A stretch of 64,000 nucleotides of DNA from Mytilus edulis (taxonomy: Eukaryota > Mollusca > Bivalvia > Mytilida > Mytilidae), in contig NC_092349.1 of NCBI RefSeq assembly GCF_963676685.1, positions 85,572,604-85,636,603 of the forward strand. Reading direction: 5' to 3'. The translations under genes were made by a program, and so were the position numbers. The stretch's first letter is position 1; each line of letters begins with the position of its first letter. The notes beneath the pieces were generated by a model that saw nothing but the letters and a program-made list of their open reading frames with translations, was not told the DNA's origin and ran no database searches. Below are positions 1 to 12,857 of the stretch, piece by piece.

Positions 1-659
1 TATCGTGACAATGAAATCGACATTATCAAGGAGTACACATCGTAGGGAAAATGCGCAAATTACAAATAAAATAATCATAACACCATATGTTGTGTGCATC
101 TCCTGCAAAATCAGTATGTGTTGATTCTATATATTATAGATGAGTAATACTCAATGTAAATATGGTAATTTTTTGAAGAAACACCTAAAATGTTGTAAAA
201 AAACATCACCAAAAATGTTGTACCATAACGCTTAAATTAATTCTAATCTTCCTTTTATGTATTGAACCTTCTAGTACAAGTTCATAGAGATCCATTCACT
301 AATACTAAATTCCATTCTTAATGTTACTTCTACTTAAGTTATTGTCTTGAAACCAAATGTGTCTTCTTGAAAACAACTACGACATGATTATGCATTATTG
401 GAAAACAAATTTTTTGACATGCTTGTATTTCCCGTTTCCTTCGTATTAAATAACTTTCACATGTTACAAACCTTATTTGTTTTTATGTTTTTAGAAGAAA
501 ATAAAATAATATGCATAAACAAATCAAAAATCAAAATCATCACGTTGATCATAGATGCTAGTTTGGGTCTGTTTCAATATCGAAAAAAGATCAAGATGTG
601 AAGCAGACCTTCCACGTGTATGACATATACTGCTGTTTATATGTCCGTTAAATTGTCTA
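1..659. other. AT-rich, no gene seen
   Basis: The open frame at 398-601 is low-complexity and hydrophobic, with no recognisable motif. No repeat shared with the rest of the window was spotted. Confidence 0.5.
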
Positions 660-860
660 TAATCTGGTACGCCAGAGGCGCGTTTCGTCTACATAATTAG
701 ACCCATCGGTGACACATAAATCAAACAAATGCAAAGTTGAAGAGCATTGAAGACCCAAATTCCAAAATGTTGAGCCAAATACCGTTGAGGTAACTATGCC
801 TGGGATAACAACATCCTTAGTACTTAGTATTGTCTTGGTATAAAGCTGGCATTTAAGATG
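660..860 (+). repeat. Repeat C copy
   Basis: GGTACGCCAGAGGCGCGTTT, CGTCTACATAATTAGACCCA, then AAAGTTGAAGAGCATTGAAG and CCAAATACCGTTGAGG. The same order occurs at 18300-18475 and 27005-27185. Confidence 0.75.
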
Positions 861-924
861 GCGCCTTTCTCATATTATTGCATTAAGTTTTTGTATTACC
901 GTGAGAATAACGATTGTTATAATC

Positions 925-1150
925 ACGACGGGTGCCACATGTTGGGAAGGATCTGCTCACTCTTCCGGAGCACCTAAGATCACCCCTAGATTTTGTTTGG
1001 GTTCGTGTTGCATATTCTTTAGTTGTCTATGTTGTGTCATGTGTACTTTTGTTTGTCTGCTTGTCTTTAAATTTTTTAGCCATGGCGTTGTTAGTTTATT
1101 TTCGATTAATGAGTTTCTGTCTTTCTGGTATTTTTCGTCACTCTTTTATA
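925..1150 (+). repeat. Repeat A copy
   Basis: CACGACGGGTGCCACATGTT, then GGAGCACCTAAGATCACCCC, GTGTTGCATATTCTTTAG, TGTGTCATGTGTACTTTTG and TAGCCATGGCGTTGTTAG. Four copies occur in the first 10.3 kb. The parallel open frames it contains are not genes. Confidence 0.8.
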
Positions 1151-1365
1151 AAATATGATATGAATGTTAACACATATATTTCAAAAATATAAATGTAGTT
1201 TACGTATTTTCTAAAATCATGTTATTCTCAATATATTTATTAATATTTTATGTAACAAACTATTTTTAAGTAGAACTATTTTGCATATCTCAGTATGTTA
1301 TTATCTATTTCCATGCTCATTTTTTTTTATGACAATAAGTCACATGACGTTTTGTTTGTGTATTA

Positions 1366-1390
1366 GGGGGGGGGGGGGGGGGGGGGGGGG
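1366..1390. repeat. Poly-G tract, 25 bases
   Basis: An uninterrupted run of 25 G in an otherwise AT-rich stretch. It could form quadruplex DNA, and its length is prone to sequencing error. Confidence 0.9.
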
Positions 1391-1689
1391 ATATTGTAAC
1401 TTCTTCAAAATTAAAAATATTCAAACTTAAAATAATATGTAATACTGATATCTGGCTTAGTACTTCGAAAAATTCATATTTTTGTAAACAGGATTTGTTT
1501 TTAAGCTTACATATATAATTAATATTCCGTAGTGATAACTAATGGGCTGGCGATACCCGGGGACCAAACGTCCATCAGCAGTTCCATTGGGCCAGCGATG
1601 TAAGTAGTTATTAAAGGTTAACATTTTGTGATCCAGTATTTTTACGCATTGTTATTTAAACATGTATCTGCCAGTTTCAGAAGGCCGAC

Positions 1690-4660
1690 ATGGATTTGGC
1701 ACATGCTATGATTCTTCAATTGACAAGGGTATGTAAAGCTAATAACCCTACTATTGTCTTCGGTAGAATTCCCGTTCAAAGTCAGAAGTATGAGAAATTT
1801 CTTTATTCATTCGGTTCGTTGCTTGTAAAGGTCCAACATTTAATTTTGTCAATTTATAAGAACTTTCCTCTAATGAACTTAAATTTCCAAAAATTGATCG
1901 CCCTGAAGATCAGAAAAAACATTTTATCAGAAAAAAAAATATGTCAATAATGGTTTTGATTGTGTAAATATTGCCGGTATATTTAACGACCATTCTGTTA
2001 AAGAACAAATTCCTGGATATTTTGACATACTGAGCTCCCACTTATTTGTTATATTTACAAGAAACCTACTCGAAAATTTGTGTTCAATTATAACCAATTG
2101 TGTAAAGATGATAATATCAGTGAAAATACACCTACTTCATGTTATTATATTAATTCCGCTTACATTTATGGATCCATTTCCCATGTTATAACAGGAGATC
2201 TTAACATCGTTCAAGACCGAGAGTTAAAATCATTCCTCAGTAAAGGACCTAAATATCGTCTCCCTTTAGTTATTAATTGGAATGAGTGTCGTAATATCAT
2301 CCACGACTCACTCCGTTCTTACTGTTTGAAATGGTAAAAACGGGAAAAAGCTGACAAAAAATCTTTGGACTTTTTTCAATTCAGTAATGAACATAGTTGA
2401 TATACGTATTCAACATTTTAAAGAGCATTTTATTGTTAACAATAACCACACTAAACCTATTTCTCGTATCAAACATAAACTAAAAGAACTAGCCAAGGAA
2501 TTTGTTTTTGTCCCGGCCGATAAAGCTGCTAATAATATTATTATTGTTTGACGTAAATTTTACATGGAGGTTCTGAGAAAAGAAATTACCAATTCACCAA
2601 CATTCCAACTGACTCCGTTTTCTGAAAACGACATCTGTAACCAGCATAAACCTTTAGCTTTCACTTTACAAGCAGAACCAAATACAATGAAAGTCCCAAC
2701 TATGTATTGGCCTCCGAAGCTCCACAAAACACCTTACAAATATAGATTTATTTCGTCTTCAAGCCATTGTACCACAACTAATTGTCTATTCTTCTTACCA
2801 GTACACTGTGTACAATAAAAAACCTGATAATAAATTGTTCAAATAAGGCTTTCAAAAATAGTGGAATTAATTACTTTTGGAGTGTCAAGAACTCGTTGGA
2901 AATACTTGAGAAATTGCATGCTTATATTGGTGATTTTGAATCTGTTCAAAGTTTTGATTTTTCTACCCTGTATACCACATTGCCTCATATTCTCATCAAG
3001 AAAAAATTCACCCAACTTATTAAATGGGTATTTAAAAAGTCAGAAAGTGAATATATATGTTCAAACTCTTTTAGGTCATTTTTTAGTAACAATAAACAAA
3101 AAAACTATGTCAATTGGATATGCTTTGATACTTTATATGCCCTTGAATTTTTACTAGATAACATTTTTGTTCGCTTTGGAGATTCCGTATATCGTCAGGT
3201 TATCGGAATTCCAGTGGGGACTAACTGTGCACCACTTATTGCGGACCTGTGTTTGTATTGCTATGAGTTACAATTTATGACAAAAAATCAGCAAAGACCC
3301 ATCGAAACAACATCTGATACACAAATATTATAATACTTTTAGATATATGGATGACATTTTGGCTCTCAATAATGACGACTTCAGTATGTATACTAAAGAA
3401 ATTTATCCTGTTGAACCTACTTTAAATAAAGCTAATACTAACAATGACCAGTGCCCTTTCCTCGATCTTAATATCTATATCACTAACGGAAAGCTTAATA
3501 CTAAAATTTATGATAAAAGAGATGATTTTTTCATTTCCTATCGTTAATTATCCATTTTTAGATGGCGACGTTCCCTTGTCACCATCTTACGGTGTTTATA
3601 TATCTCAACTTGTACGATTTGCTCGTGTATGTAACAATGTTTTAAATTTTAACGAGAGAAATTTATGTGTTACTGAAAAATTATTACACCAGGGTTTTCG
3701 ATATCACAAACTAGTCAAAACATTTACTAAATTTTATCATCGGTATAAGGACATCATTCGTAAATATAGCTCAACATGTAGACTTCTTATACGTTCAGGT
3801 ATTTCACATCCATTTTTTTATGGAAATAATCTTTATGAAGCACAAAAATGTCAGTATTCACCGCAGAAACTAACAAAACCTTTAAATAGACTTATTAAGA
3901 AGGGATATAGTTACGATACTGTTGTCAGGTCATTAAAGATTGCATATTTTTGCGTTAATATTGATTCACTTATAGGGTCTTTGAATCGGAACTGAACACA
4001 TTTATTCAAAAAACAGTTGTTGGCATGACACGGGTTATGTTCTTCTCATATATGTTATGATGGTATGATATTAAACCCTTAACGGGAAGGATTGTGCCTG
4101 ATATTCATATGATGAAATCATAATCTTTAAATCAGTTAAATTGAAGTCTGGAGTTGGCATGTCAGTTAACTGCTAGTAGTCTGTTGTTATTTATGTATAA
4201 TTGTCATATTGTTTATTTTCTTTGGTTACGTCTTCTGACATCAGACTCGGACTTCCCTTGAATTGAATTTTAAATGTACTTACTGTTATGCGTTTACTTT
4301 TCTACATTGGCTAGAGGTATAGGGGGAGGGTTGAGATCTCATTAACATGTTTAACCCCGCCGCATTTTTGCGCCTATCCCCCGTCTGGAGCCTCTGGTCT
4401 TTGTTAGTTTTGTATTATTTTAATTTTAGTTTCTTGTGTACAATTTTAAAATGAGTATGGCGTTCATTATCAATGAACTAGTATATATTTGTTTAGGGGC
4501 CAGCTGAAAGACGCCTCCGGGTGAGGAAATTTCTCGTTACATTGAAGACCTGTTGGTGACCTTCTGCTGTTGTTTTTTCTATGGTCGGGTTGTTGTCTCT
4601 TTGATACATTCCCCATTGCCAATCTCAATTTTATTAACTTAGATTTCGGTATCTGTATTA
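1690..4660 (+). mobile_element. Penelope-like retroelement copy, frameshifted
   Basis: Pieces of one reverse transcriptase protein follow each other in shifting frames: 2080-2337 (KFVFNYNQLC to YCLKW), 2564-2818 (PTMYWPPKLHKTPYKYRFIS), 2820-3333 (FDFSTLYTTLPH, then IGIPVGTNCAPLIADLCLYCYE), 3347-3547 (YMDDILALNN, CPFLDLNIYI) and 3540-3995 (PSYGVYISQLVRFARVCNN, FRYHKLVKTFTKFYHRY). YMDD is the RT catalytic box. The order and motifs fit Penelope-like elements. No GIY-YIG endonuclease was found after the RT, so the clade is uncertain. The 3' untranslated part (3996-4660) ends near a conserved segment, GACCTTCTGCTGTTG to GCCAATCTCAATTTT, found again at other places in the window. Confidence 0.8.
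2080..3995 (+). pseudogene. Reverse transcriptase of the Penelope-like copy, broken
   Basis: Coding remnant of the element above. At least four frame changes or stops (near 2337, 2400-2550, 2818, 3333-3347 and 3540) interrupt what was one reading frame, so no functional product is expected. The fingers and palm motifs are still readable in order: LHKTPYKYRFIS, FDFSTLYTTLP, IGIPVGTNCAP, and RYMDDIL with both catalytic aspartates intact. A conserved C-terminal domain of about 150 residues ends LNRN at 3995. A weaker region upstream (1690-2080) may be the N-terminal part. Confidence 0.78.
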
Positions 4661-5744
4661 ACACATTTTAGCAGTGGGCCTCTAAAATAAGAACTTCTCA
4701 GGTTATATAATGATAATGACGCAAAAACACAAACATTTATCATAACAATACATACAGGGTTATTGTGTGTAATTACTGTTATTGGAGTTCTTTGTGTCGT
4801 AGTATGTGTTGATAATGTCGTTGTTAGCTTTGATGTTGTTGACGTCGACGTCGTTAACGATGGTGTTGATGAAGGTTCAGAAGTTTGCTCCGTTGTTGTT
4901 ACTATAACAAAAATTAAACGCAGATTAGGTAAACTTTCTTCAGCATAAGAACTCGATTATTTGTAATTCGCATCTTTCAGACATTTTATATCAAGTACTT
5001 AACTTTGAAATAATTTACGTTTGTCTTACAGAGGGATGTTGACTGATCTGAAAACCCTTACCAAAACATACCGCTTACAAAGAATACCGATTAGTTACGC
5101 TTTTTTAAACCAATTAATGACTTGATAAAATGTTATACTGTAGGTTTGGCGTTAATAAAAATATGTTATTCCGCCGTATTCTGTATATGCCTATCCCAAG
5201 TCAGGAGCCGATCATTCAGAGATTGTTGTTTGTTGCTTTATATCAAATTTGCTTTGCTGTTTATTTGACTTCGTACTTTATTTCGACTTTATGATATTTT
5301 TTATGATTACTTTATAACGAAACGCGCGTCTGACGCAAATACAAAATTGAATTCATTGTATATATGATAAGTTTATATACTTAACTTATTAAACTTACCA
5401 CAATGATTACATAATAATCCAGTACACAGAGTTGAGGAACAAACTGTTATAATTTCAATTTCAAAACTGAAATTAAAAAAAAAGTTAAAGGTTTATAATT
5501 TTGCTTATAAACTCTTATCCAGTCAACAAAATAAAGATTGAATCTTTATAATATAAAAGCTTTTATGAATATGAAACGAAAAACAGATTTTTGTATTCCG
5601 CATTAAAAGAGTTTGTGAAGTCAAACGGAAAATCACATTTCTTTAATTAGAATTTAGTTATCATTGATATGTATGCCTTCATATTTTAGTCCTTGTATTG
5701 GCATGCATATTTTTTCAAATCTGCATAGGGTAGAAATATCCACG

Positions 5745-5965
5745 GCGTTGTAAGATTATTTTCGATCTATGAGTTTGAATGTCCCTCTGGTATATTTCAG
5801 CCGCTTTAAGAGGAACGAAAGATACCAAAGGGACAGTCAAACTCGTAAATCTAAAACAAACTGACAACGCCATGGCTAAAAATGAAAAAGACAAACAGAA
5901 AAACAATAGTACACATGACACAACATAGAAAACTAAAGAATAAACAACACGAACCCCATCATCAT
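5745..5965 (-). repeat. Repeat A copy, rearranged
   Basis: Minus strand: GGGTTCGTGTTGTTTATTC, TAGCCATGGCGTTGTCAG to GGTATCTTTCGTTCCTCTT. On the other side of 5815 a second inverted partial copy begins (CACGGCGTTGTAAGATTATT, 5740-5800), so two fragments meet tail to tail. Confidence 0.72.
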
Positions 5966-6493
5966 TTAACAATACCTTTTTATAACTACACCAACTGTCT
6001 TTATTAGTGACTAATATAAATTTGTCTTAGTTCAATTTCATGCCAGAAATATTACATCCATGTTGTACAGAAAGGTTTTTGGATGTTGCTTTCACAGGAA
6101 AATCATCACTTTTAAAGAATAAAGCTATAGCATATTATCAAGTTCTTTTTTTAAATTCTCTGGTTTTGTATGCCAACTTAAATAATGAATGTTTGATGTC
6201 AATCCCAACTTTGTGATACGAAACAATAATTAAATAACATAGACTGGAAACATTTCGCTCTTCATTGATTTGCATAAAATAACATACATATATTAAAAAA
6301 ACACCCTTGTATTGAAAAGAAATACTTTATATTTTTTTTTTCGATCACTGGCAATAATTTTAATCCGGTAAAGACTATTTTCTCTAGTGTATCTTACAAT
6401 AAACTTTGGATTTTAAAGTTTGGCATAATAAACAGACTTTCGCGTTTCGGGCTGGTCCACTGCACGCATTGTTTGTAGTTCTGCAATATATGG

Positions 6494-6814
6494 TTAAGAT
6501 TTGAGTTGGGTTTTTTTGTTGATTTTTTTTTGTTCAGCTGAAGATTCTTTTAATAGTTGTTGCTGTTCATACCTGTATTTCGCCGAACCAACAAAATATG
6601 CATCGCTGTGAATAAAAGTCGTGTTTCCTTGTTCCTGTCGTAGATGTAAGTTCTCACAAGAAGTTGCCTTAAAATTGTCTTTGTTATCTAACACAACCAC
6701 AATTAAACGTGGATTTGAAGTCTGCAAATATCCGAATAAATTTTGTCGATTAAATAGATGGATCATTTGTGGGTTAATAGTCATCAAAGGTACCATGCAA
6801 TTTCCATCCCACAT
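6494..6814 (-). CDS. Unrecognised 106-codon open frame, possible exon or retrocopy
   Basis: Minus-strand frame reading MIHLFNRQNLFGYLQTSNPR, LIVVVLDNKDNFKATSCEN and KYRYEQQQLLKESSAEQKK, ending in a Lys/Gln-rich tail. Its mixed composition (charged, aromatic and hydrophobic residues in a folded-domain-like order) differs from the low-complexity noise frames around it, so it may be an exon or a decayed processed copy. I see no clear splice sites, no upstream exon and no TATA-like start. I do not recognise the family; a weak resemblance to small trafficking (longin-type) proteins is not enough to name it. Confidence 0.3.
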   Translation of the reverse strand: MWDGNCMVPLMTINPQMIHLFNRQNLFGYLQTSNPRLIVVVLDNKDNFKATSCENLHLRQEQGNTTFIHSDAYFVGSAKYRYEQQQLLKESSAEQKKINKKTQLKS

Positions 6815-8859
6815 GTATTTTCAAATAAATTTGTCAACACTTATTCGAAAAAAAAATTCAGTTTCAAGTTTTGATGATTAATTTTCTTAAAAGTATTATT
6901 TTATGCAAATGCCCATATCTACTTATGGTTTTATTTTCTTCCAAATTTGATCAAGATAGGTATTCAAAACCTGACCATATCACAGAGAGGTTTAGCCTTT
7001 TTGCATATTTCCTTGTATGAGTCAATTAAAGCTATATAAAACAATTCTTAAATCCAAAATGTCATAATGCTAGTAACATGAGTAGGTCGTATTTACTAAA
7101 AACTAAATATTTGACATAGTGCAAAAAAATAGCTTATGAATTTCAAATTATTCGAGCTAAATTAAAGGATTCACCTTCATAAAATTTTAAAAATCATTAC
7201 AAATAATTTCATACGTTAGTTCTGTTCTGTTGTCATTGCAAGACATCCAATTAAAATTCACAGAACCAGAAATCATTAAGTGTTTCAAAAGTGTCTTATT
7301 ATTCCTTTTTTTCGTTTATAAATGAGGTTAAAATGCCAGGGTTGATGATTTGATCTTGAAAAAATTACATAATATACTATAAGATAACTAAAATATTATA
7401 TAATTAGTTATACGAATATCCTTACTATTTAACTTCTTGACCACATTTTAAACTAAATCTGATGTAGCATTTTTTAGTATTTCATATTTCTAAATGTATG
7501 ACATTTCATTTGATGACAAGAAGTATAACTGAAAACCTTCTTGTGTTTGTCTGAATATTTCATTTCACGTTTTTATATGTATAAGCATTATGATCAATAG
7601 GTTAGGAGCATGTCAGTTGTTATCTTATCATTCGTTTCTCTGTGTGTTACATTGTCGGTTTGTTTGTTTGTTGCACTTTAGGTTTTAGTTTGTAAACCGT
7701 ATTTTTTTTTCTCTTAATATATTTTTGTGTGTCGAACAGCGGTATACTTCTTTTGCCTTTGTTTATATTGATATGACAAAAAAACTGGGCAGACAAAATC
7801 TATCTCGTCTTCAAAACATAAACATTTCTTTAAGGCTCTATGGTTTAACTATATATATGTCGTTCATTCTATATTTAAATGAGATGGGGTATTACCCATT
7901 GAATTCCTTTCTGCACGGACGTGTTTGCCCAATGCGACGCTCGTTACAAGATAGCGAGGACTACGTTTGTTTGGTATATATACTATTCCCAACCCACCCA
8001 TCCTTTTTATATGCAACCTTATCGTTTCGATTCGACTTGTGTATGGTAAATATTGATTCATTTATGTATGACTACTATATATGTTTATGTTGAACATGTT
8101 GAATTAAAAGGCGATATTATTCTGTGTTCGGTATTTTTTCTACGATATATAATTTAGACAAAATTTATTTTCGGAAGAGTGAAACGAGGGGGTAAAGAAA
8201 GTACACATAATTTCCAATTAACATTTTATGTTTTATTACATACACTTTTAGGAATGTAAGTAAATGTAGTTCCATTTCTCGACGATAAAGGAAAAGTTAC
8301 TTGGTTTTTGTTCTGAGTAAATGCAACTATGGCATCTGTTGACAAAGTACACTCTGGTGATCTGTAAATGAAAATTCATAAGCCAGTATACCTACAGTAA
8401 TTTCATCAAAGTTGCATTTCATTTCGGCTCAATATCCTTAATTTCATGGGTAATATGTTTTGAAAATCATATAGATCGATTAAATTTAGATGAGAAAGAT
8501 AAGCAATTAAAATATAGATTTTTAGTCACCTTCATTTCAATACAATTCGTGAAGATAAACAATAGTAAATGTAATCCAATAATGTTGAGGGAGAAATTCA
8601 TTTTTCATCGTTTTCTTCTAAAACAAAATCGCAATAAAACTTTAATAAATGACTCAACAAACAACACGAATTTTTTTTTCTAAAACATCTAAAGCATTAT
8701 TTTCAGGAATAATAAAACACGTAATTTGATTTTATAGGTCATTCTTACTTTGATTTTTGGAAAACCTCAGGAATAGATTAACCGTTTCACAAATGATATC
8801 GGATATGTTCCTTACGTAGTAACTACAATCCCCTTCCCTTTCATGAATTTGACCTACCG

Positions 8860-9130
8860 AATTAGGCTATTTACCGGATTTGTAATCACATAAGCAACAC
8901 GACGGGTGCCGCATGTGGAGCAGGATCTGCTTACCCTTCCGGAGCACCTGAGATCACCCCTAGTTTTTGGTGGGGTTCGTGTTGCTTATTCTTTAGTTTT
9001 CTATGTTGTGTCATGTGTACTATTGTTTTTCTGTTTGTCTTTTTCATTTTTAGCCATGGCGTTGTCAGTTTGTTTTAGATTTATGAGTTTGACTATCCCT
9101 TTGGTATCTTTCGTCCCTCTTTTATCTATT
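8860..9130 (+). repeat. Repeat A copy, best preserved
   Basis: From ATTAGGCTATTTACCGGATT through ACGACGGGTGCCGCATG, GGAGCAGGATCTGCTTACCC, TAGCCATGGCGTTGTCAG to GGTATCTTTCGTCCCTCTTT. Confidence 0.82.
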
Positions 9131-9184
9131 ACCTTAGCTGTATTTGGCAAAAATTTAAGGAATTTTTTGTCCTAAATGCTCTTT

Positions 9185-9290
9185 AACTTTTCAACGTTTT
9201 TTAATTGGAGCATCACTGATGAGTCTTTTGTAGACGAAACGCGCGTCTGGCAATGTCTGGTGTAAATAAAAAATGGTAATCCTGATATCT
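9185..9290 (-). repeat. Repeat C short copy
   Basis: CATCACTGATGAGTCTTTTG then TAGACGAAACGCGCGTCTGG. Only the GC-rich end and about 60 flanking bases remain. A still shorter piece (AACGAAACGCGCGTCTGACG) is at 5318-5337. Confidence 0.7.
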
Positions 9291-9984
9291 ATGATGAGTT
9301 TATAAACATACCTTGTATATCCGATTTTCAAATTATAACCCGAACAGCGTTGTAACCCATGGTTTGTACAGTTCCATTTAATGACTCTGATGTTAGCAGT
9401 CATTACTTTTAAAGATGCTTCTGGTATTTTCTAATATATATAATGAACTCATTCAAAAGTTGTCTTTCAATTGTTTTGCAATTTACTTTATGCCATGAAT
9501 CTTACTAGTACCTTAATCTCATATATTTTTGTTTTTGAAAAAGGTTAACTTTATCAATGCCTACCCGGATGTTTATGAAGTTTATATAATCAAATGTTCT
9601 CACACACAAATTGTAAATTACATTGTTTGTATCCATCTTTAATCAGAAATAATTCGTAAATGATAATTTCCATTATATGTCCTACAGTCTGCTTCAAGAA
9701 ACACAGGCTAATTGAGGTTAACATTTATTCGTAATTATATACTTGTCTAAAAGTTAAAGCTAAATAATAAGAATTGATATATTTCTTGTCGAATTTAACT
9801 CATTTCGAGGTTGCTAATAAATTACCGTTGACATGTTTATGTTGGTTGTTGGCATTTTATACTTCTGTTTTAAGTTGTTGACCGATACAATTTCTACCTT
9901 TTGTCACAAATGTGATCGAAAGTCATCAGTTATTTTAAAAGAGGCAAAATATACGAAAGGAAAAATCAATGTTACTTAGCGAAT

Positions 9985-10260
9985 TAGACTATTTATCGGT
10001 TTTGTTATAACATGATCAGCACGACAGGTGCCCATTATGAAGCAGGATCTGCTTACTATCTCGGAGCACCTGAGATCACTCTTAGTTGTTGGTGAGGTTA
10101 GTGTTGCTTAGTCTTTAGTTTTCTATGTTTAGTCTTGTGTACTTTTATTTGTCTGTTTGTCTTTTTATTTTTTAGCAATGTCATGGTCAGTTTATTCTCT
10201 ATCTAATGTATATGTTTGATTGTCCCTCTAGTATCTTTCGTCACACTTTCAAAACCATAT
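9985..10260 (+). repeat. Repeat A copy
   Basis: ATTAGACTATTTATCGGTTT, CAGCACGACAGGTGCCC, TCGGAGCACCTGAGATCAC, AGCAATGTCATGGTCAG and CTAGTATCTTTCGTCACAC. It is more diverged than the 8860 copy. Confidence 0.78.
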
Positions 10261-10264
10261 TAAA

Positions 10265-11604
10265 AGGAATTTTGCGACAAATTAAAATACAAACAGAAAG
10301 ATTGTACAAAACACTTTGTTCTGCTTATGGTAATGATAAAATTATAGAATCCGAAATAAGAGAACATACAGAAGTTAGATACATAAATAAAATATTGATG
10401 AATTGATGAGGGTATAGTACATGGTGATGATCAGGATGTATTGAAGAAACAGCTCGAGAATTGTGCTTCCATTCGATTACTTCATGTCCGACATGGTATT
10501 CGAGCCTTAATATTATATTCGACATTCAGTTTATGTTTGTATTGAAGTAAATTTCATACCATTATCCATATCAGAATAATAAAGTGTATCCGAGTCTGCA
10601 TCTCTGTTTACTTGTGAAAGAACCAATAGTATGTATTGATTAAAGCATCCTTATTCTTGACTGTTTTAAGCGGAGAGCTGTCCTACACAAAGAAATGATT
10701 AAACGTTATCAACTCTATTTTTTTCATGTTTTTTCATCATTTGACGGTAATAGTATATTCATATTTTATCTTTCTTACTGTTAGTATAAAAAAATAAACT
10801 AGATTTTTTATATATTTACAGAAAAATAAATTAATGGCTCCACCTGATTACATTTGTATTTATAAAAATACATTAATGTTCTTTTTAACCTCGTCTTATT
10901 TCGGATTTGTGTGAATTGTATAATGTTTTCGGTTTAGATAAAGTAGTTGCGGCCAGTTCTATTTAAATGCTAGCACAACCTGCTCCTGTTGTAACTATTG
11001 ATATGTTCGTGTTTTCAAAATTATTTGCAGATTTCAACTCTTCCTTAAAAAGAAAGGTTAATTCTACCACAACAAAGTTAAATTGTAATTATCAAGTTTT
11101 TTCTCAACTGTTTTCTAGTGTGACCTTCCCTCCGAATTTTCCCTACATCTATGATAAATAGTGTGTCTGATGCATGTAGTCAAGGTTGCACATTTAAAAT
11201 ACAGCAGCTGTTTTTCAAACCACGCCTCTTTTGGGGAAATTTAGAATATTCATAGAAAATTAATTTTGTTTACATTCTGGTTCCCAGTTATGATCTCTGT
11301 GTTCCATCTCATAGAGACATAACTTGGAAATGTTACCAGTAAATACACATGGTAGGGGTAGTTAAGAAAATTGGTGTTAGTTTAAACTGTTGGAAGTTCA
11401 AAGCATATAAACGTTAAAAATATGCCTATATTTTGACCTGTGAAAAAAATTGTAATGCATATGAACTTTCAATTCTAGGATAAGATTTTACTCAAAACTT
11501 CATAGATAAAGTGGTACAGATTTAGCCGTAAAAGTAGCTCCTATGGGAAACTGCATTGTCAATATTTACAAAAATGCAACCTCAAAGGCATCAGGCTTAA
11601 ATTT
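10265..11604. other. Intergenic, no gene seen
   Basis: AT-rich single-copy-looking sequence. Short open frames (10206-10406, 10967-11161) lack motifs or splice context. Confidence 0.4.
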
Positions 11605-12029
11605 GGAGTAGGTCCGGTAAGGATTCATTTTGGCCTCAAATTTCAGTTTCATCTGACGAAAGATTTTGACCACTTTTTAAACACTATATATATATCTCTT
11701 TCATATTCATTTGTTAACATTTACTGTTTGCAATAGCATTAAGTATTCTATATAATAAGGATGTTCTTATCCCGTGCATAAAAACAATGCCGTATTTGTC
11801 AAAACCTTTTCAACTTTTAATCTTTAGTGCTGTACAACTTTGTACCTTTTTCACGTTCGATCTTTTATATCTAGGCGTTATGTATTCAGGTTTAGTTTTC
11901 TGTAATTAGTTAATACTTTAGTTTCTTTGTGTATATCTCTTTCATATTCATTTGATAAAATTTACTGTTTGCAATAGCATGAATTGTTCTATATAATAAG
12001 AATGTTCTTATCCCGGGCATAAAAACAAT

Positions 12030-12720
12030 GCCGTATTTTGCGAAACCTTTTCAACTTTTGATCTTCAGTGCTGTACAACTTTGTACTTTTTTCACGTTTG
12101 ATCTTTTATATCTGGGCGTCACTGGTGAGTCTTGTGTGGGCAAGGCGCGTTTTTGGCGTATTGAATTTTGGACCTGATGCTTTTTGTTATCTATTAATCA
12201 TGTTTTTCTGTGTCTAATATGTTCTCCTGTTTGTTTGTGTTGTGGTCCTGTGGTGTTGTGTTGTCGTTTCGGTGTTGTATTTAACTTTGCCATTAAAGTG
12301 CGAGGTTTGGCATGCCTTAAAACCAGGTTCAACCCACCACTTTTATTCCCCTTTAAAAGTGTCCTGTACCAAGTCAGGCAGATGGTCATTGTTATAATAT
12401 TGTTCGTTTCTCTTTGTGTTGCATTTTAACGTTGAGTCGTTTGTGTTTTCTCTTATTTTTGAGATATTGAGATAAGACGTGGCACGGTACTTGTCTATCC
12501 CAAATTCATGTATTTGGTTTTCATGTTACATTTGTTATTCTCGTGGTGTTTTGTCTGATGATTGGTCTGTTTCTGTGTGTGTTGCGTTTCGGTGTTGTGT
12601 CGTTGTTCTCCTCTTATATTTAATGCGTCTCGCTCGGTTTTGGTTTGTTACCCCGATTTTGTTTTTTGTCCATGGATTTATGAGTTTTGAACAGCGGTAT
12701 ACTACTGTTGCCTTTATTTA
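12030..12720 (+). repeat. Repeat B, near full-length copy
   Basis: About 690 bp from CTTTTCAACTTTTGATCTTC to GGTATACTACTGTTGCCTTT. It includes GGTTTGGCATGCC, CACGGTACTTGTCTATCCC and GATTTATGAGTTTTGAACAGC. It is shared with four other places in the window. Its left third resembles repeat C. It contains open stretches (for example 12184-12429 and 12479-12721), but these are not conserved as frames between copies. Confidence 0.82.
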
Positions 12721-12857
12721 AGTGTCTATTTCACTTGATTCAATTAATTTATGTGAAAGATTTTAACTGATTTAGTCATTAAAAACGGTCCGATTCAAGC
12801 TAAAATATGAAAAATCTCTCAAATCTGCCAAAAAACGACACTTTTCAGAAGGTTTTT

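Larger units (their letters stand above)
4670..8855. other. Intergenic repeat bed
   Basis: Apart from repeat A (5745-5965), the frame at 6494-6814 and a repeat C stub (5318), the following is visible. 5180-5290 resembles the start of repeat G (TATCCCAAGTCAGGAGCC). 7600-7765 has a similar opening, then a repeat B end. The Val-rich frame at 4763-4948 is a GTTGTTGA-type low-complexity run. Nothing else supported. Confidence 0.45.

Noticed and set aside
901..1192. Two overlapping hydrophobic open frames
   Set aside because: Both fall in repeat A, and their frames are not preserved in the other copies at 5.8, 8.9 and 10.1 kb.
4763..4948. Val/Asp-rich 61-codon frame
   Set aside because: Low-complexity GTTGTTGATGTCG-type run, no start context and no homologous look.
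12184..12721. Hydrophobic frames suggesting a small membrane protein
   Set aside because: They are repeat B; copies at 16.4, 22 and 29.6 kb carry different frames and stops.
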